From Lysobacterales bacterium (GTDB lineage Bacteria; Pseudomonadota; Gammaproteobacteria; Xanthomonadales; Xanthomonadaceae): 64,000 bases of DNA. Shown here piece by piece: positions 16,983 to 24,780 of this stretch. Under the pieces are notes generated by a model that saw only the letters and a program-made list of their open reading frames with translations, ran no database searches and had not been told where the DNA came from. The stretch lies in assembly GCA_016718605.1 (NCBI GenBank), contig JADKCY010000002.1:496001-560000 (forward strand). The letters are read 5' to 3'. Position 1 is the stretch's first letter. Each line of letters begins with the position of its first letter. Made by a program: the position numbers and the translations under genes.

Positions 16983-18062
16983 ATGAGTCTCAGCGCGCGC
17001 GTGGCTGCCTCAAACGAGTCGGATACCCTACTGGCTTGGCGCGATGTGCAAGCGCAGTTGGCAGACCATCCAGCCAAGGCGTTGATTGTTTTTTGCAGCG
17101 CGGATCACAACTTGCCGACGCTCGGCAATGCGTTGGCGCAAAGCGCAAACTGTCCCGTGCTCGCCTGCACCTCGGCCGAAACCACGCCTGTGCTGCGTGT
17201 TATGAGCCTGGCCGACGCAGATCTGAATCTTCATCTGTTTGCGTTCCCTGCAGTGAGCACGGGTCAGGTCAATGCGGAAGCGATCATTGAGGCCATTGCG
17301 GATGCCGCGCAGACGTCGCCGCTTGGACACCAGACACTGGGGCTGCTGCTGGTTGATGGTCTGAGCCATGCCGAAGAATGGCTGGCGCATGCACTCTACA
17401 CGCGCCTTCCAAACGTCGCTTTCCTAGGCGGCTCAGCTGGCGACAGCTTCCGATTTGAACGCACATGGGTGTATTGGGACGGCGTATTCCGCAGCGACGT
17501 GGCGGTTTTCGGCCTGTTCGACCTCGGTACGCCGTTTCACCTGTTCCAATCCGAACTCTGCGCGGATGCCGGCGAGCCACTGGTCATCACGCTTGCCGAT
17601 GTCCAACGACGTGCCGTATTGCAAATCAATGGCCTACCGGCCGCCGAGGTTTACGCTGCTGCGCTCGGTCTGCGTGAAGATCAACTTTCGCCGGCAATCT
17701 GGCGCAAACATCCCTTGATGTTGAAAGTTGGCGCCGATCAGGTTGCCCGCGCCATCAGTCATGTCGCCAGCGACGGTGCGCTGGTTTGCCTGTCGGCGGT
17801 CGATACCGGCTTGATCGCTACCGTCGGGACCGCCTCGAACACACACGCCGAGCTCGTCGAACAGTACTCACGGGCACGCCAAGCGATGGGCAAGGTGGCG
17901 GGGTTGTTGCTGATCGATTGCGCCCTGAATGACCACCCAGATTCACTTGACACGACTGACCCGAACGTTCCAACTCTGGTCTTGCGAAGCTACGGCGAGC
18001 AATTCAACGGTCAACATCTGAACGCGTCCGTGGCGGGCTTGGCACTTGGAGCCGGCAAGTGA
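16983..18062 (+). CDS. FIST domain sensor protein (NosP-like)
   Basis: A 359-residue soluble protein with a FIST_N domain (about residues 30-210; VLACTSAETTPVL, NVAFLGGSAGDSFRFERTWV) and a FIST_C domain (about 220-345; VLQINGLPAAEVYAAALG, GLLLIDCALN). FIST proteins are input modules; the Pseudomonas NosP member binds heme and nitric oxide and controls a neighbouring kinase. Here the stop codon overlaps the start of a histidine kinase (GTGA), a strong hint of the same partnership. I use the ATG at 16983; a TTG at 16968 is in frame. No heme ligand can be assigned by eye. Confidence 0.88.
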   Translation: MSLSARVAASNESDTLLAWRDVQAQLADHPAKALIVFCSADHNLPTLGNALAQSANCPVLACTSAETTPVLRVMSLADADLNLHLFAFPAVSTGQVNAEAIIEAIADAAQTSPLGHQTLGLLLVDGLSHAEEWLAHALYTRLPNVAFLGGSAGDSFRFERTWVYWDGVFRSDVAVFGLFDLGTPFHLFQSELCADAGEPLVITLADVQRRAVLQINGLPAAEVYAAALGLREDQLSPAIWRKHPLMLKVGADQVARAISHVASDGALVCLSAVDTGLIATVGTASNTHAELVEQYSRARQAMGKVAGLLLIDCALNDHPDSLDTTDPNVPTLVLRSYGEQFNGQHLNASVAGLALGAGK

Positions 18063-19204
18063 ACGCGCCAGAAACCGAAAGCCGCGTGGACGGCGAAGTC
18101 GTCATGACCACGGACGTCGGCGGTTCATTGGCACGCCGCATTGCCAACCTCAATCGCATGCTGGCCGCCCGCGACCGTACCATCGACGTCTTGATCAAAC
18201 GGTTGGAAAGCCCCCAACAACGCGATGCCTCCGCCTTCGCACTGCTTGAACAGAACATTGCGCTGGAAGATGTGGTTTCGCGCAAGACGCGTGAACTGGA
18301 GCGCGAACGGCAGCAGTTGCGCGATGCCCTAGATGAGCTCAAACGCACCCAGGATCGTTTGCTGCAATCGCAGAAGATGGAAGCCATCGGTCAGTTGGCG
18401 GCCGGTGTCGCACACGAAATCAACACGCCCGTGCAGTACGTTTCCGACAACGTGACGTTTCTGCGCAGTGCCTTCGAAACGCTGGCGAATCTGGTGGAAC
18501 GCAGCATGCGTTTGCTCACCCAGATCCGTGAGGGCGGATCGCTGGCCGAGCAACAACTCGCGGACATCGGTGATTTCGAACGCATGACCTCACGCGCACG
18601 CCTCGACTACCTGCGACGCAATATCCCGGATGCGTTTGACGAATCGCAAGAGGGATTACAGCGCGTCTCGACCATTGTTTCGGCGATGAAACGCTTTGCA
18701 CATCCGTCTGCTCGCGACATGGAACCCGTCAACCTGGCGGATCTCATCAGTACCACCAGCATCGTGGCGCGCAACGAATGGAAATACGTCGCAGATCTCG
18801 ATATCGAGTTTGAGCCATCGATGCCATTGGTTCCCTGCTTGCGCGACGAAATCAGTCAGGTAGTGCTCAACCTGCTGGTCAACGCCGCTCACGCGATCAG
18901 CGATGTGGTGCTGCAGGACCCCGGCAGCAAAGGGCAGATCAAAGTGTCTACCCACCTGATCGACGACTATGCCGAGATCCGCATCAAAGACACGGGAGCC
19001 GGCATTCCCGAGTCCATCCAGCGCTCCGTTTTCGATCCGTTTTTCACGACTAAACCGGTCGGCAAGGGCTCCGGACAAGGGCTTTCCATGGCCTATGCAA
19101 CGGTCGTCGACAAGCATCGTGGCCGCATTTTCTTCGAGACCACGCTGGGCAAAGGAACCACCTTTGTCGTGCAACTCCCATTGCGGCAAGTTGCACCCTC
19201 GTGA
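18059..19204 (+). CDS. Soluble histidine kinase partnered with the FIST protein
   Basis: A 381-residue kinase with no membrane helix and no recognisable sensor domain. An N-terminal coiled coil (about residues 25-105; ARRIANLNRMLAARDRTIDV, RKTRELERERQQLRDALDEL) leads to HisKA with His119 (GVAHEINTPVQYV) and an HATPase domain (NLLVNAAHAI, IKDTGAGIP, FDPFFTTKPVGKGSGQGL). The GTG start overlaps the FIST stop, and its own stop overlaps the next start, so three proteins are coupled. Lacking its own sensor, it probably takes its signal from the FIST protein. Confidence 0.9.
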   Translation: MNAPETESRVDGEVVMTTDVGGSLARRIANLNRMLAARDRTIDVLIKRLESPQQRDASAFALLEQNIALEDVVSRKTRELERERQQLRDALDELKRTQDRLLQSQKMEAIGQLAAGVAHEINTPVQYVSDNVTFLRSAFETLANLVERSMRLLTQIREGGSLAEQQLADIGDFERMTSRARLDYLRRNIPDAFDESQEGLQRVSTIVSAMKRFAHPSARDMEPVNLADLISTTSIVARNEWKYVADLDIEFEPSMPLVPCLRDEISQVVLNLLVNAAHAISDVVLQDPGSKGQIKVSTHLIDDYAEIRIKDTGAGIPESIQRSVFDPFFTTKPVGKGSGQGLSMAYATVVDKHRGRIFFETTLGKGTTFVVQLPLRQVAPS

Positions 19205-20298
19205 GCTCACCGCGCATCGTGTTTGTCGATGACGAGCGGCGCGTCCTGCTCGGCATTGAGCGCATGCTGTTTGCCATGCAACGCGACTGGGATACCGTAT
19301 TCGTGGAGTCGGCCGAAGCTGCCCTGCAAGCGTTTGATGAAGGTGATGTGGATGTCATTGTCAGTGACATGCGCATGCCGGGCAAGGATGGTGCGGATCT
19401 GCTGCGCGAAGTACAGCAGCGCTCGCCGGCGACGCTGCGCTTTCTGCTCTCCGGACACACCGAAACCGCTGCCGCCATGCGCGCATTGGAGGTCGCGCAC
19501 CAGTTTCTGTCGAAGCCATGCGAACCCGCGCAACTATTGGCTGCGATTGACGACGCACTGTCTTTGCGAACGCTGTTGTCCGATGTCAGCCTGCGCGAGA
19601 CCATCGGTGCCATCGAACACCTGCCGTCTGCGCCACGCGTCTATGCTCGACTGAACAGCGTGCTTCAGGACCCGAATACCGATGCTCGCGATATTTCAGC
19701 CATTCTCGCGCAAGATCCGGTGCTGACCGCGAAATTGCTGAAGATGGCAAATTCCGCCTACTTCCCGAACACCGGACGCGCGCTGACCGATATTCGTCTG
19801 GCAGTGATGCGCATTGGCTCCTCCATGATTCGCACCTTGGTGCTGGCAACCGAGGTTTTTTCGCAGCCGGTATGGCGCGCCGATGTGGGGCAACTTCAGC
19901 ATCAAGCCCTGATGACCTCATTGCTGGCGGAACGCATCGCGCGAGGCCATGCCGACGTGAGCGCGGCGAGTGTCGCAGGCCTGCTGGCCAATTTGGGAAA
20001 ACTCTTTGATGTGGCCGATGATTCGGTCAGCCGTCCGTGGGGCTATGGTGAAGTGGGCGCGTACTTGTTAGGCCTTTGGGGCTTTCCGCTGGATATCGTG
20101 CATGCCGTGGCCTACCACCGCAGCCCAAGACACCTACCGCGAACCGAGTTCAATTTGCTGGGCATCACCCATGTCGCCAACTCGCTGATCAGCGGTGACC
20201 CGCTTGATCAAGACTATGTGCATCGCTGCGGCCAATCAGGGGCTTTGGAAAAATGGCGGGAAACCGCCGAATCCATCCAACAGCGGGCGAACGCCTGA
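19201..20298 (+). CDS. Response regulator with HDOD output domain
   Basis: A 365-residue protein with an N-terminal receiver (residues 1-125; Asp10/Asp11, phosphorylation site Asp56 in VIVSDMRMPGKDG, Lys in FLSKPCEPAQ) and an HDOD domain (about 135-340; LPSAPRVYARLNSVLQDPNT, ILAQDPVLTAKLLKMANSAY, LGITHVANSLISG). HDOD is related to HD-GYP but lacks its metal-binding His-Asp and catalytic motif, as seen here in GLLANLGKLF. The GTG start overlaps the kinase stop, making it the kinase's likely target. The output is unknown. Confidence 0.9.
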   Translation: MSSPRIVFVDDERRVLLGIERMLFAMQRDWDTVFVESAEAALQAFDEGDVDVIVSDMRMPGKDGADLLREVQQRSPATLRFLLSGHTETAAAMRALEVAHQFLSKPCEPAQLLAAIDDALSLRTLLSDVSLRETIGAIEHLPSAPRVYARLNSVLQDPNTDARDISAILAQDPVLTAKLLKMANSAYFPNTGRALTDIRLAVMRIGSSMIRTLVLATEVFSQPVWRADVGQLQHQALMTSLLAERIARGHADVSAASVAGLLANLGKLFDVADDSVSRPWGYGEVGAYLLGLWGFPLDIVHAVAYHRSPRHLPRTEFNLLGITHVANSLISGDPLDQDYVHRCGQSGALEKWRETAESIQQRANA

Positions 20299-20444
20299 CG
20301 TCTCGCGACGTTCGATTTGCCATTGGCAGGCATCCTGCATGGTTATGCGTAGCCAGGTTTGCGCCCATGTTTGGCGGCGGGAAATCGACGCCACACCCGA
20401 CAGGCGAAGACCAGACACTTGCCGTCGTACTCAAGGAGAACATC

Positions 20445-20858
20445 ATGTCTTTGGCGTTGCCACGCGTGCTTTGCGTTGACGACGAACCCAACATCCTGAA
20501 AGCGATGACCCGCACCCTGCACGGACGCTTTGACGCGGTGACGGCACTCGGCGCACACGCAGCGCTGCAAGCCTTGGAACACGATGGCCCATTTGACGCC
20601 GTTGTCACCGACATGCGCATGCCAGGATTGGATGGCATCCAACTACTGACGGAAGTTGCGCAGCGTTGGCCGCGAACTGCGCGTCTTCTGTTGACTGGCA
20701 TGGGCGACACGCCCGCGGGCATTGCCGCAACGCGTGCCGGTGTCATTTTCAAGACGCTGGCCAAGCCCTGCCCCGCCGACGAGCTACGCGACGCCCTGAG
20801 TGTTGCGGTGGCGTTTGCCGCACTGCCAAACTCTCACGCAAGGCAAATCGCACATTGA
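20445..20858 (+). CDS. Single-domain response regulator
   Basis: A 137-residue receiver with no output domain: acidic pair in VLCVDDEPNILKA, Asp56 in VVTDMRMPGLDG, conserved Thr in LLLTGMGD and Lys in KTLAKPCPADEL. AAGGAGAA stands 7 bases before the ATG. It follows the HDOD regulator by 146 bp and precedes the esterase gene by 7 bp. It may act as a phosphate sink or as an adaptor for the FIST-linked kinase. Confidence 0.9.
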   Translation: MSLALPRVLCVDDEPNILKAMTRTLHGRFDAVTALGAHAALQALEHDGPFDAVVTDMRMPGLDGIQLLTEVAQRWPRTARLLLTGMGDTPAGIAATRAGVIFKTLAKPCPADELRDALSVAVAFAALPNSHARQIAH

Positions 20859-20865
20859 GGCACTG

Positions 20866-21723
20866 ATGTTTTTCACTCTCGGATCGACGCTGATCGTTCG
20901 CTCACGCGTCTGGCTGCTGTCGGTGTTGGTCGGTGTGCTGCCTGCCACCGCGGCATTGTCCGACGAACTCGCCGCGACCCCCCTGGTCATTGGTGAGACG
21001 TTCCAGATGCCATCGCAAGTTCTGCAAGAAGATCGAAGAATCAACGTCTATCTGCCCGCTGGGTACGCGGAGCAATCGGACAAACGCTATCCCGTGATGT
21101 TCATGCCCGATGGTGGACTGGCAGAGGATTTCCTGCACATTGCAGGGCTGCTGCAGATTTCCGCCTTGAACGGCACTATGCGCCCTTTCATCCTGATCGG
21201 GATTGAGAATACCGAGCGACGCCGAGACCTGACCGGCCCCACCGTGATCGATGCGGATCGGGAAATTGCGCCTCGCGTGGGTGGATCATCAAATTTCCGC
21301 AGTTTTTTGCGCGACGAATTGATCCCCAGGGTGGCTGCCACCTACCGTACCACCAACGAACGGGTACTCATCGGGGAGTCTCTGGCGGGCTTGTTTGTCA
21401 TCGAAACGCTCTTGCTGGAGCCCGAGCTGTTTGACAGCTATGTCGCCATCGACCCCAGCCTTTGGTGGAACGCGGAGTGGCTTGTTCAGCACGCACCGGA
21501 ACTGCTGGCGAAAGGCGATTTCAGCACCAAGCGATTGGCGCTGGCATCGACCACCGCGACTCCGATTGGCGACGCCTCGGCCCGAATGGCCGACCAGATC
21601 AAGCGCGGAAAGCTCGCAGCGTCGTGGTTTATCCCCATGTCTGGCGAAAGTCATGCCAGCATCTTTCATCCCGCGGCACTGCTAGCGTTCCGCACGATCG
21701 AGGCAGATTCACGCGAGCACTGA
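20866..21723 (+). CDS. Secreted alpha/beta-hydrolase of the esterase D / IroE-like family
   Basis: A 285-residue hydrolase with a membrane-spanning signal segment at its N-terminus (RSRVWLLSVLVGVLPATAAL). Domain features are INVYLPAGYAEQ, the nucleophile in LIGESLAGLFVIETLL (about Ser172), VAIDPSLWWN and a C-terminal catalytic His in SGESHASIFHPA. The pattern is that of the putative esterase family including siderophore esterases. It starts at the ATG at 20866 (TGAGG upstream), 7 bp after the receiver gene. A siderophore role is not supported by any neighbour. Confidence 0.82.
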   Translation: MFFTLGSTLIVRSRVWLLSVLVGVLPATAALSDELAATPLVIGETFQMPSQVLQEDRRINVYLPAGYAEQSDKRYPVMFMPDGGLAEDFLHIAGLLQISALNGTMRPFILIGIENTERRRDLTGPTVIDADREIAPRVGGSSNFRSFLRDELIPRVAATYRTTNERVLIGESLAGLFVIETLLLEPELFDSYVAIDPSLWWNAEWLVQHAPELLAKGDFSTKRLALASTTATPIGDASARMADQIKRGKLAASWFIPMSGESHASIFHPAALLAFRTIEADSREH

Positions 21724-21787
21724 GCGACCACCATTGCGCGGCCTGAATGTTGCAACACGATAGGGCCTTCGCAACCTTCTTTTCTGC

Positions 21788-24637
21788 ATGCCCGAGCCTG
21801 CGCCTTCACTCGCCTACGACGCCGCCTTGTTGAGGTTGCTGCGCAATCGCGAGGCGCAGCTCGCGCATGCGCAATCGCTGGCGCACATCGGTAGCTGGCA
21901 CCTCAATCTGGACAGTGGCGAGCTGGAGTGGAGTGCGGAAACCTGCCGGATATTCGGCGTCGCAGTAGGCAAGCACATGACCTACGACGACTTCCTGACC
22001 GCCCTGCATCCAGAGGATCGTCCGCAAGTCGAGATGGCTTGGTCCAAGGCGATCGAGGGCGAGCCCTATGACATCGTCCACCGCATCGTCGTGGATGGCC
22101 AAGTGAAATGGGTCCACGAGCGTGCCGAGTTGGCATTCAGCGATGATGGTTCACTTCGTGCAGGCGTTGGCACGGTGCAGGACATCACCGAACAGCGAAG
22201 CATCGAGCAAGCCCTGGAACACGAGCGCAGTTTCCTGAAGTCGTTGATCTGCACCATTCCCGATCTGATCTGGTTGAAGTCACCCGAAGGGTGCTATTTG
22301 GCCTGCAATCCACGCTTTGAGTCGTTCTTCGGCCATGCGGAGGCCGACATCCTTGGACGCACCGACAACGACTTTGTCGATGCCGAACTTGCCGCGTTCT
22401 TTCGTGAAAATGACCTCGCTGCCATTGCAGCGGGAAAGCCCACCGTCAATGAGGAGTGGCTCACCTTTGCCGACGGACACCGCGAGTTGTGCGAAACCAC
22501 CAAGACTCCGATGTTCGATCAGGAAGGCGCACTGATCGGGGTGCTGGGGATCGCCCACGACATCACTGAGCGCAAGGCCGTTGAGGAAAAGCTGGGCCTC
22601 GCCGCCAGCGTGTTCACCCATGCCCGCGAAGCGATCGTCATTACCGACCCGGAAGGCAACATCACTAGTGTCAACGATGCCTTTTCGCAAATCACCGGCT
22701 ACCGCCCCGACGAAGTCATTGGCAAGAATCCGCGACTGCTGAGTTCAGGCAAGCAAACCGCGAGTTTCTATGCCGCGATGTGGCGTGATCTCACCGAACA
22801 GGGACATTGGCATGGGGAGCTCTGGAACCGACGAAAGGACGGCAACGTCTACGCGGAGTTGTTGACCATCAGCGCCGTGCACGACGCACAGGGCGAGCTG
22901 CAACGCTATGTGGCGCTGTTCACCGACATCTCTGAGCTGAAGCGCCACCAGCGTCAACTCGAACATGTGGCGCATTTCGATGGCTTGACCGGCCTGCCCA
23001 ACCGGGTGCTGTTCTCTGACCGATTGCGGCAAGCCATGCAGTGGGCGCAGCGCAATCAGACCACGCTGGCACTCGCTTACATGGATCTGGATGGATTCAA
23101 AGCCATCAATGATCGGTTGGGTCATGACGTTGGCGACAAACTGTTACTGCAACTTGCCAACCGCCTGCAGCGATCCGTTCGTGAGCACGACACGCTGGCC
23201 CGCCTCGGTGGTGATGAGTTTGTGGCGTTGCTACCGGATGTCGGTAACGCGCGCAACGTTTTGCCCTTGTTGCAGCATTTGCTCGAACAAATCAGTGACG
23301 AATTTGATATCGACGGAGAACTGCTCGCGGTATCGGGCAGCATAGGGGTCACGCTTTACCCGCAGCTGGCAGAGGATGTCGACGCCGACCAACTGCTGCG
23401 ACAAGCGGATCAAGCGATGTATCAAGCCAAACTGGCCGGCAAGAACCGTTTCCAATTGTTTGACTCGGCCCAAGACAGCGCAGCGCGTCACCGCCACGAG
23501 CACATTCGCCTGATTCGAGACGCGCTGCATCGCGGTGAATTTCAGTTGTACTACCAACCCAAAGTAAACATGCGCAGCGGCGCGGTCATCGGTGTTGAAG
23601 CGCTGATTCGATGGATTGACCCGGAACTGGGCGTGCGTCCGCCAGCGACCTTCCTGCCAATGATCGAAGACCATCCGCTGGCTCTGGAGGTGGGTGACTG
23701 GGTACTGGAAACGGCGCTGCGTCAAATCAGCAACTGGAAGGCGGCCGATCTCCATTTTCCGGTCAGCATCAACATCGGCGCCCTGCAGCTGCAACAGCGA
23801 CAGTTTGTCTCGCGATTGCTTGAGCGCGTCGCACTGCAACCTGGGGTCAGCACCGACGACATTGAGCTCGAAGTGCTTGAGACCAATGCATTAGATGACA
23901 TTGCCAAGGCCTCCGAGGTGATTCAGCACTGCCAATCGGAGGGCGTTAAAGTGGCGCTAGACGACTTCGGCACTGGCTATTCCTCTTTGGCCTATCTCAA
24001 GAAGCTGCCCGCACACTATCTGAAGATCGATCAGAGCTTCGTGCGTGGGATGCTGGACGACCCGGAAGACTTGGCCATCCTGGATGCCACCTTGAGTTTG
24101 GCAGGCGCGTTTCGGCGCACCGCCATTGCTGAGGGTGTCGAGACCGATGAGCATGGCGAAATATTGCTGCGCCTTGGTTGCGAACTGGCGCAAGGCTTCG
24201 GCATCGCACGTCCCATGCCCCCTGAAAAGCTCATTGAATGGGTCAACACCTGGCAGCCCCCCGCGTCCTGGCTGGCCACCCAGCCGATGTTTCGTGACGA
24301 CACACCGATCCTGTACGCGGTGGTCGAGCACCGTGCGTGGGTCAAACAGTTCGAGGCATTTGTTTGCCAAGATGGCGGTGCACCCGAGTTGAGTGCCGAG
24401 CGCTGCGCGTTCGGCAATTGGCTGACCTACAAGGCGCACTTCCGTCATCGGGGCAGCCCCTTGCTACCGCAACTGGAAGAACTACACCACGGCCTACACG
24501 AATTTGCCGCGACGCTGAAAGCACATGTCGAGCGTGGTGATCATGAAATTGCGATCCGCGGCTTGGTGCCGCTCAAGCAGATGCGCGATACCTTAATCCG
24601 CCTTCTCACCCAACTGATCGTCGAACACGATCTGTAA
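21788..24637 (+). CDS. PAS-PAS-PAS-GGDEF-EAL protein with C-terminal CZB zinc domain
   Basis: A 949-residue soluble c-di-GMP enzyme. Three PAS domains (about 20-130, 145-265, 275-390) precede a GGDEF domain with an intact GGDEF at 474-478, then an EAL domain with EAL at 604-606, the lysine segment KLPAHYLKIDQSF and DDFGTGYSSLAYL. Both catalytic motifs look complete. The last 100 residues match the CZB zinc-binding domain: His848 in HRAW, Cys873 in RCAFGNW, His900 and His904 in a HHGLH segment. CZB proteins known so far sense zinc or hypochlorous acid; one class is a diguanylate cyclase. It follows the esterase by 64 bp. Confidence 0.92.
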   Translation: MPEPAPSLAYDAALLRLLRNREAQLAHAQSLAHIGSWHLNLDSGELEWSAETCRIFGVAVGKHMTYDDFLTALHPEDRPQVEMAWSKAIEGEPYDIVHRIVVDGQVKWVHERAELAFSDDGSLRAGVGTVQDITEQRSIEQALEHERSFLKSLICTIPDLIWLKSPEGCYLACNPRFESFFGHAEADILGRTDNDFVDAELAAFFRENDLAAIAAGKPTVNEEWLTFADGHRELCETTKTPMFDQEGALIGVLGIAHDITERKAVEEKLGLAASVFTHAREAIVITDPEGNITSVNDAFSQITGYRPDEVIGKNPRLLSSGKQTASFYAAMWRDLTEQGHWHGELWNRRKDGNVYAELLTISAVHDAQGELQRYVALFTDISELKRHQRQLEHVAHFDGLTGLPNRVLFSDRLRQAMQWAQRNQTTLALAYMDLDGFKAINDRLGHDVGDKLLLQLANRLQRSVREHDTLARLGGDEFVALLPDVGNARNVLPLLQHLLEQISDEFDIDGELLAVSGSIGVTLYPQLAEDVDADQLLRQADQAMYQAKLAGKNRFQLFDSAQDSAARHRHEHIRLIRDALHRGEFQLYYQPKVNMRSGAVIGVEALIRWIDPELGVRPPATFLPMIEDHPLALEVGDWVLETALRQISNWKAADLHFPVSINIGALQLQQRQFVSRLLERVALQPGVSTDDIELEVLETNALDDIAKASEVIQHCQSEGVKVALDDFGTGYSSLAYLKKLPAHYLKIDQSFVRGMLDDPEDLAILDATLSLAGAFRRTAIAEGVETDEHGEILLRLGCELAQGFGIARPMPPEKLIEWVNTWQPPASWLATQPMFRDDTPILYAVVEHRAWVKQFEAFVCQDGGAPELSAERCAFGNWLTYKAHFRHRGSPLLPQLEELHHGLHEFAATLKAHVERGDHEIAIRGLVPLKQMRDTLIRLLTQLIVEHDL

Positions 24638-24780
24638 GCGCGGAGCAACGGCGGATCACTCTGCAAGCGAAGATTTCATTCGTATTGACTATGGAATCTA
24701 TCTGATCAATCGATTTTTAATATTCATTCAGACAACCTAGGCTCCCTCCTGCTGCACCACGTCCCCAAGGAGGAAGTCCC

